DNA of 64,000 nucleotides from Melieria omissa. Taxonomy: Eukaryota > Arthropoda > Insecta > Diptera > Ulidiidae. Each line of letters starts with the position of its first letter. Position 1 is the stretch's first letter. The stretch lies in NCBI GenBank assembly GCA_963971225.1, contig OZ020270.1, positions 64,422,932-64,486,931 of the forward strand, written 5' to 3'. The position numbers and the translations under genes were made by a program. The notes under the pieces were generated by a model. That model saw only the letters and a program-made list of their open reading frames with translations, had not been told where the DNA came from and did no database searches. Shown piece after piece: positions 61,440-64,000 of the stretch.

Positions 61440-61932
61440 TTACATAAAGACGGTACTAATGTGGAGCAGACATTCAAAACACCTAATCCAAGCCTGCAGT
61501 GTAGATAAAGCAAAACCTAGATTTTCTCGGTTGGGTACAAACTCTTTTGTCTCGTCATTCATTATTTTTAGATTTACTCCACATATAAAGCACCTTTGAG
61601 TAGAAGACATTTCAATCAAATCATTACAACAAACTTTCCCAGTCATGGTTAGAAGCATATTATGTTGGAAAGTAACTTTAAATTCTTCTAGAATGCCCTT
61701 TGTCGGTAGTATAAAGCTTATCTCTTCCAAAACTTTGTTCGTTTCAGAAACAATAAAATCTTTGATTCTTTGGAAAAAAAAATATATGGCAGACGACAAT
61801 ATATGGTAGAAGGCGGTCGAGACGTTTCCCCAAATTGCAAGGGAACGAATGAAAATTCATCAGTGTAACCACTGATAAAAATTTTTCCATTATCTCTTCA
61901 TTTCTTGTTTCACTTGAGTGTTCCAACCCCAT
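61440..61932 (-). pseudogene. Transib transposase middle part, inverted (-)
   Basis: The minus strand reads EEISFILPTKGILEEFKVTF, TMTGKVCCNDLIEMSSTQRC (a CxxC-type pair, RCFICG, follows) and FALSTLQAWIRCFECLLHIS. These are conserved blocks of the Transib transposase middle region. Being on the opposite strand from the N-terminal relic, they imply an internal inversion or a composite of two copies. The stretch 61933-62450 is AT-rich and without recognisable features up to the right terminal repeat. Confidence 0.6.
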
Positions 61933-62487
61933 TTCAAAAAACTTAAATTTTATTTGTAAACATATCTAAAAAAAATAAAATAAAATAGATGTGCAAAAAA
62001 TTCGCAATGGTTTTTTGTTCCATCTATTAGTAGGCACTTTTGAGCAGAATATATATAAAAATTGCAGAGGTGACATCGGGAGACATCTTATTTTTTCACC
62101 TTTGAAATTAAAATTTTGGGGAAAAAATCGCTTACTTTCTTAATCATGGCACCTTACAAATAATTAATATAGCTTAATTTATAATACAAGGTAATGTAAA
62201 AATACTTCTTACCCTTATGCTCATATTCCATAATAAAAAAAATGCCACCGATTTTTCACAGTAATTTTTTTTATATAAAACAATTCAGACAAACTATGCA
62301 AACGAATTATTAAAATTTTCGGTTATCCGATATATTCGTCTATATTACTCACTATATAAGAGGCGCCGATGTGTTATTTTCACACAGATCTTAATGTATG
62401 AATGTTTATATTCACTATCTATTAGAAAAATCAGAAAATAAAGATGTCGTTTTTGTCCAGCTAGCTTGTTCTAGGCGAAACACTGTG

Positions 62488-62712
62488 CGACGATGGAAAG
62501 ACGAATATCTCAAGGATCTCCACAAACGTTACAAGTGGAAGCATCCGCAGAGGGAAGTGGATGAAAATGAAATGGTCGGCATTAAAGACGACCTGCTTCC
62601 CCCCAATGAATGGCGGCTCGGCCGCATTCATAAAATTCATCGCGGTCCCGACAATCACGTACGTGTCGTGGATATCCGTCAAGTCAAGCTATGCCCCTTA
62701 ATAGCGTCTTAA
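62488..62712 (+). pseudogene. pol: BEL integrase C-terminal region
   Basis: After the Transib the frame continues WKDEYLKDLHKRYKW, DDLLPPNEWRLGRI and RVVDIRQVKL, the conserved C-terminal domain of BEL/Pao integrases. It ends at a stop at 62710-62712. The segment itself is undamaged. Confidence 0.9.
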
Positions 62713-62797
62713 AGCTCATTCAACTCATGGCCCTGCTTTCCCCATACTCATTCTCATACACTATCCACTCACTATCGTTATATTGTAGTGATACACT

Positions 62798-62818
62798 CTT
62801 TTTGTATTTTGCAGGGCA
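62798..62818 (+). promoter_or_regulatory. Possible splice acceptor before the extra BEL ORF
   Basis: A pyrimidine-rich tract ending TTTTTGTATTTTGCAG followed by GGCAACCC resembles an insect 3' splice site. It lies 16 nt upstream of the ATG at 62834. It would allow the ORF to be made from a spliced RNA. This is inference from sequence alone. Confidence 0.45.
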
Positions 62819-62833
62819 ACCCGGAAATCGCAA

Positions 62834-63361
62834 ATGGCTCAGCAATGCCGGCTGTGCCACCATCTCCATGGCATACGGTTTTGCCGGGCCTTTCTGGCGA
62901 TGGCACCGGAGCAGCGGCAGCAGGTGGCCCGCGCCCAGGGATACTGCACGAATTGCCTGGCGCGGTCCCACCCTACTAATCGCTGCAACTCCACCGCGCG
63001 CTGCAGCAAGTGCGGCTGCGCACACCATACCTTGCTGCACTTCCGCGGAAGGCCAGCCCCAGCAGCGGTGCGGAAGGCCACATTCAAGGGCGGAAGGAAG
63101 CCGCAACAGCCCCGGCAGCAGGCCGCTCCAAAACAGCGTCCTGAGAAGCGCTCCGCCATCGCCAACCGGCTGGCACGCCATCGCCGCCAGCCCCGACGTC
63201 CAGCCAACCGCCCCTCAGCCGAGGCAGCAGCTGAGCGCCAGCTCATCACCTTCAGCGACGAGGAGACCTCCTCCGACGGAGCACCCGAGCCGCGCGTCAA
63301 AGCCCGCGCCCTGATCGAGCAGGCCTTGGAGGCCTTGGGCCGGCTGAGCGAGCAGCTCTAG
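62834..63361 (+). CDS. Extra BEL ORF: Gag-like zinc-finger protein downstream of pol
   Basis: This intact 175-residue frame lies between pol and the 3' LTR. Its N-terminus has CRLCHHLHGIRFC, then YCTNCLARSHPTNRC (C-x2-C-x4-H-x4-C), then CSKCGCAHHTLLHF. The element's own Gag has the same three-module order (CKLC..., LCENCLATTHTIKDC, CVYCPRKHHSLLHF). The rest is basic, Arg/Pro/Gln-rich, and ends with an Asp/Glu segment and a Leu-rich helix. It is far richer in G+C than the rest of the BEL element. It may be a duplicated Gag nucleic-acid-binding part or a captured Gag-derived host gene. Its function is unknown. Confidence 0.8.
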   Translation: MAQQCRLCHHLHGIRFCRAFLAMAPEQRQQVARAQGYCTNCLARSHPTNRCNSTARCSKCGCAHHTLLHFRGRPAPAAVRKATFKGGRKPQQPRQQAAPKQRPEKRSAIANRLARHRRQPRRPANRPSAEAAAERQLITFSDEETSSDGAPEPRVKARALIEQALEALGRLSEQL

Positions 63362-63394
63362 CCATAATGTTGCCAAAGGCAACGCGGGCCGACA

Positions 63395-63642
63395 TGGCTA
63401 AATGTGTTCGTTCCAGTGTTCTGTGGATCCTGCACAAATCAAATCCTCTCCCTTCCAGTCCCTTTTGTATTTATGTTCCACTTCCCTAATCCACCGGCTC
63501 CGGCCGTTTGTGTCGTCCAATGTGTTTCACTTTGTACATTCGTGTTTTAACTCTCGAATAAAACGAACGCACACGCAACGAAACCCCCACGCCTTTTATT
63601 TGAAGTGATTCCGCCGACGGCTCCGAAAGAGACGCTTATTTA
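63395..63642 (+). repeat. 3' LTR of the BEL/Pao element
   Basis: This 248-bp partner of 31715-31962 has four substitutions and no indels. It is followed by AACT (63643-63646), the target duplication, after which the errantivirus env resumes. Confidence 0.92.
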
Positions 63643-64000
63643 AACTGACAAGTAAAATCACCGAATAGGAATCACAGAAATTAATAACAAAAGAAGATGA
63701 CCTTATTGAACTTATTTCACACAGGAATAATATAATTATATTAGAATTGAATAACATAATATGTTCTATGATAATGGCAAAGATGAACATTGTAAACCCT
63801 CTATTATTAACCAACAGTGAACTAGTGGTAATCGATTGAAACATTAAAGATAAGATTAGTATAGCGACTATACTTAGTAACTCGAAATTAAAAGTTTTGT
63901 AGAGTAATGAGACAATATATTTTTAAATACAATACCCCATAGTTAAAGAATTATATCAAAGGTTTATTGTTGTCTGTGACAATAATGTAATACGCCTAGA
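63643..64000 (+). pseudogene. env: Errantivirus env, C-terminal part
   Basis: The env frame continues from the BEL target with TSKITE, a stop, then DDLIELISHRNNII and MIMAKMNIVNPLLLTNSEL, matching the membrane-proximal half of insect errantivirus Env. A stop follows at about 63838. The last 150 bp are AT-rich and carry no further recognisable feature up to the window edge. Confidence 0.78.

Larger units (their letters stand above)
60407..62487 (+). mobile_element. Transib transposon with RSS-like ends
   Basis: The ends are CACAGTG (60407-60413) and CACTGTG (62481-62487), each continuing inward as a nearly identical 38-bp inverted repeat with AGAACAAGCTAGCTGG and an ACAAAAA stretch. The flanks are the GC-rich 5-bp duplication CGACG (60402-60406, 62488-62492), as known for Transib. 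The BEL integrase frame (FARR / WKDEYL) joins exactly across it. Inside are relics of a Transib transposase, which is related to RAG1, and a small Tc1-like MITE. It is degenerate and inactive. Confidence 0.88.
31715..63642 (+). mobile_element. BEL/Pao LTR retrotransposon carrying many nested insertions
   Basis: Two 248-bp LTRs lie 31.7 kb apart (31715-31962, 63395-63642) and differ at four positions (about 1.6%). They are flanked by AACT (31711-31714, 63643-63646), and the errantivirus env frame joins exactly across that target. Inside, in order, are a leader, gag with zinc fingers, a protease with a D-Q-G-S site, RT with YVDD, RNase H, integrase and an extra GC-rich ORF. The coding part is inactivated by a stop, two frameshifts in C-runs and three large insertions. 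Its own length without insertions is roughly 9 kb. Confidence 0.92.
6229..64000 (+). mobile_element. Errantivirus-like Ty3/gypsy provirus, broken backbone of the window
   Basis: Pieces of one element with protease, RT, RNase H, integrase and env order run left to right between the younger insertions. They lie at 6229-6341, 6809-7550, 12913-12958, 19063-19101, 19620-21111, 22467-23119, 30960-31020, 31590-31714 and 63643-64000. Reading frames on the two sides of each insertion join at the target duplication, which proves that they were one element. Its gag and LTRs are not in the window. Frameshifts and internal deletions make it non-functional. Env-bearing insect gypsy elements are the errantiviruses; the sub-family was not resolved. 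Confidence 0.88.

Noticed and set aside
62720..63314. Alternative long frames over the extra BEL ORF on both strands
   Set aside because: GC-rich sequence gives long shadow frames. Only the 62834-63361 frame contains ordered zinc-finger motifs.

Overview
The window is eukaryotic, repeat-dense DNA with no recognisable host gene. The mix of a rosa-type (DD41D) mariner, a BEL/Pao element, an errantivirus, Ty3/gypsy elements, a LOA-like and an RTE-like LINE and a Transib element points to an insect, most likely a dipteran such as a tephritid fruit fly. The species assignment is inference.

Almost the whole window is one nest of transposons. The oldest backbone I can follow is an errantivirus-like Ty3/gypsy provirus (+) whose protease, RT, RNase H, integrase and env pieces run from 6229 to the right edge. 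It is split by a Tigger/pogo-like remnant, three TTAA-flanked MITEs (one of them inside a TAA-flanked MITE), a LOA-like LINE (7563-12912), Ty3/gypsy element B (12959-19062, -), a DD41D mariner (23120-30959) that itself carries element C (23683-29543, -), a deleted mariner (31021-31589) and a 31.9-kb BEL/Pao insertion (31715-63642).

The BEL/Pao element is also an insertion platform. Its leader holds two head-to-head copies of one MITE family, one with a tRNA-like module, and a 5'-truncated RTE LINE with an 11-bp target duplication. Its gag holds a TTAA MITE. Its protease is interrupted by a Ty3/gypsy element with 3.15-kb LTRs, a tRNA-Lys primer site and a RING-H2 finger at the Gag N-terminus (element D). 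D's 3' LTR contains another Ty3/gypsy copy (element E). The BEL integrase C-terminus is split by a Transib element whose ends resemble V(D)J recombination signals. Downstream of BEL pol lies a separate GC-rich ORF that resembles the zinc-finger part of the element's own Gag.

Elements A (left edge), B, C and E form one Ty3/gypsy family: SAP-domain Gag, variable coiled coil, CCHC knuckle, a probable -1 frameshift signal and 4-bp ATAT target duplications. A and a solo LTR at 5749-6194 share one LTR type; B, C and E share another. Most boundaries are supported by matching target-site duplications and by reading frames that resume exactly across the insertion. LTR comparison suggests the order errantivirus (oldest), then BEL (about 1.6% LTR divergence), then D, then E (LTRs differ by one indel). 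No rRNA genes, functional tRNA genes, CRISPR arrays or cellular operons were seen.
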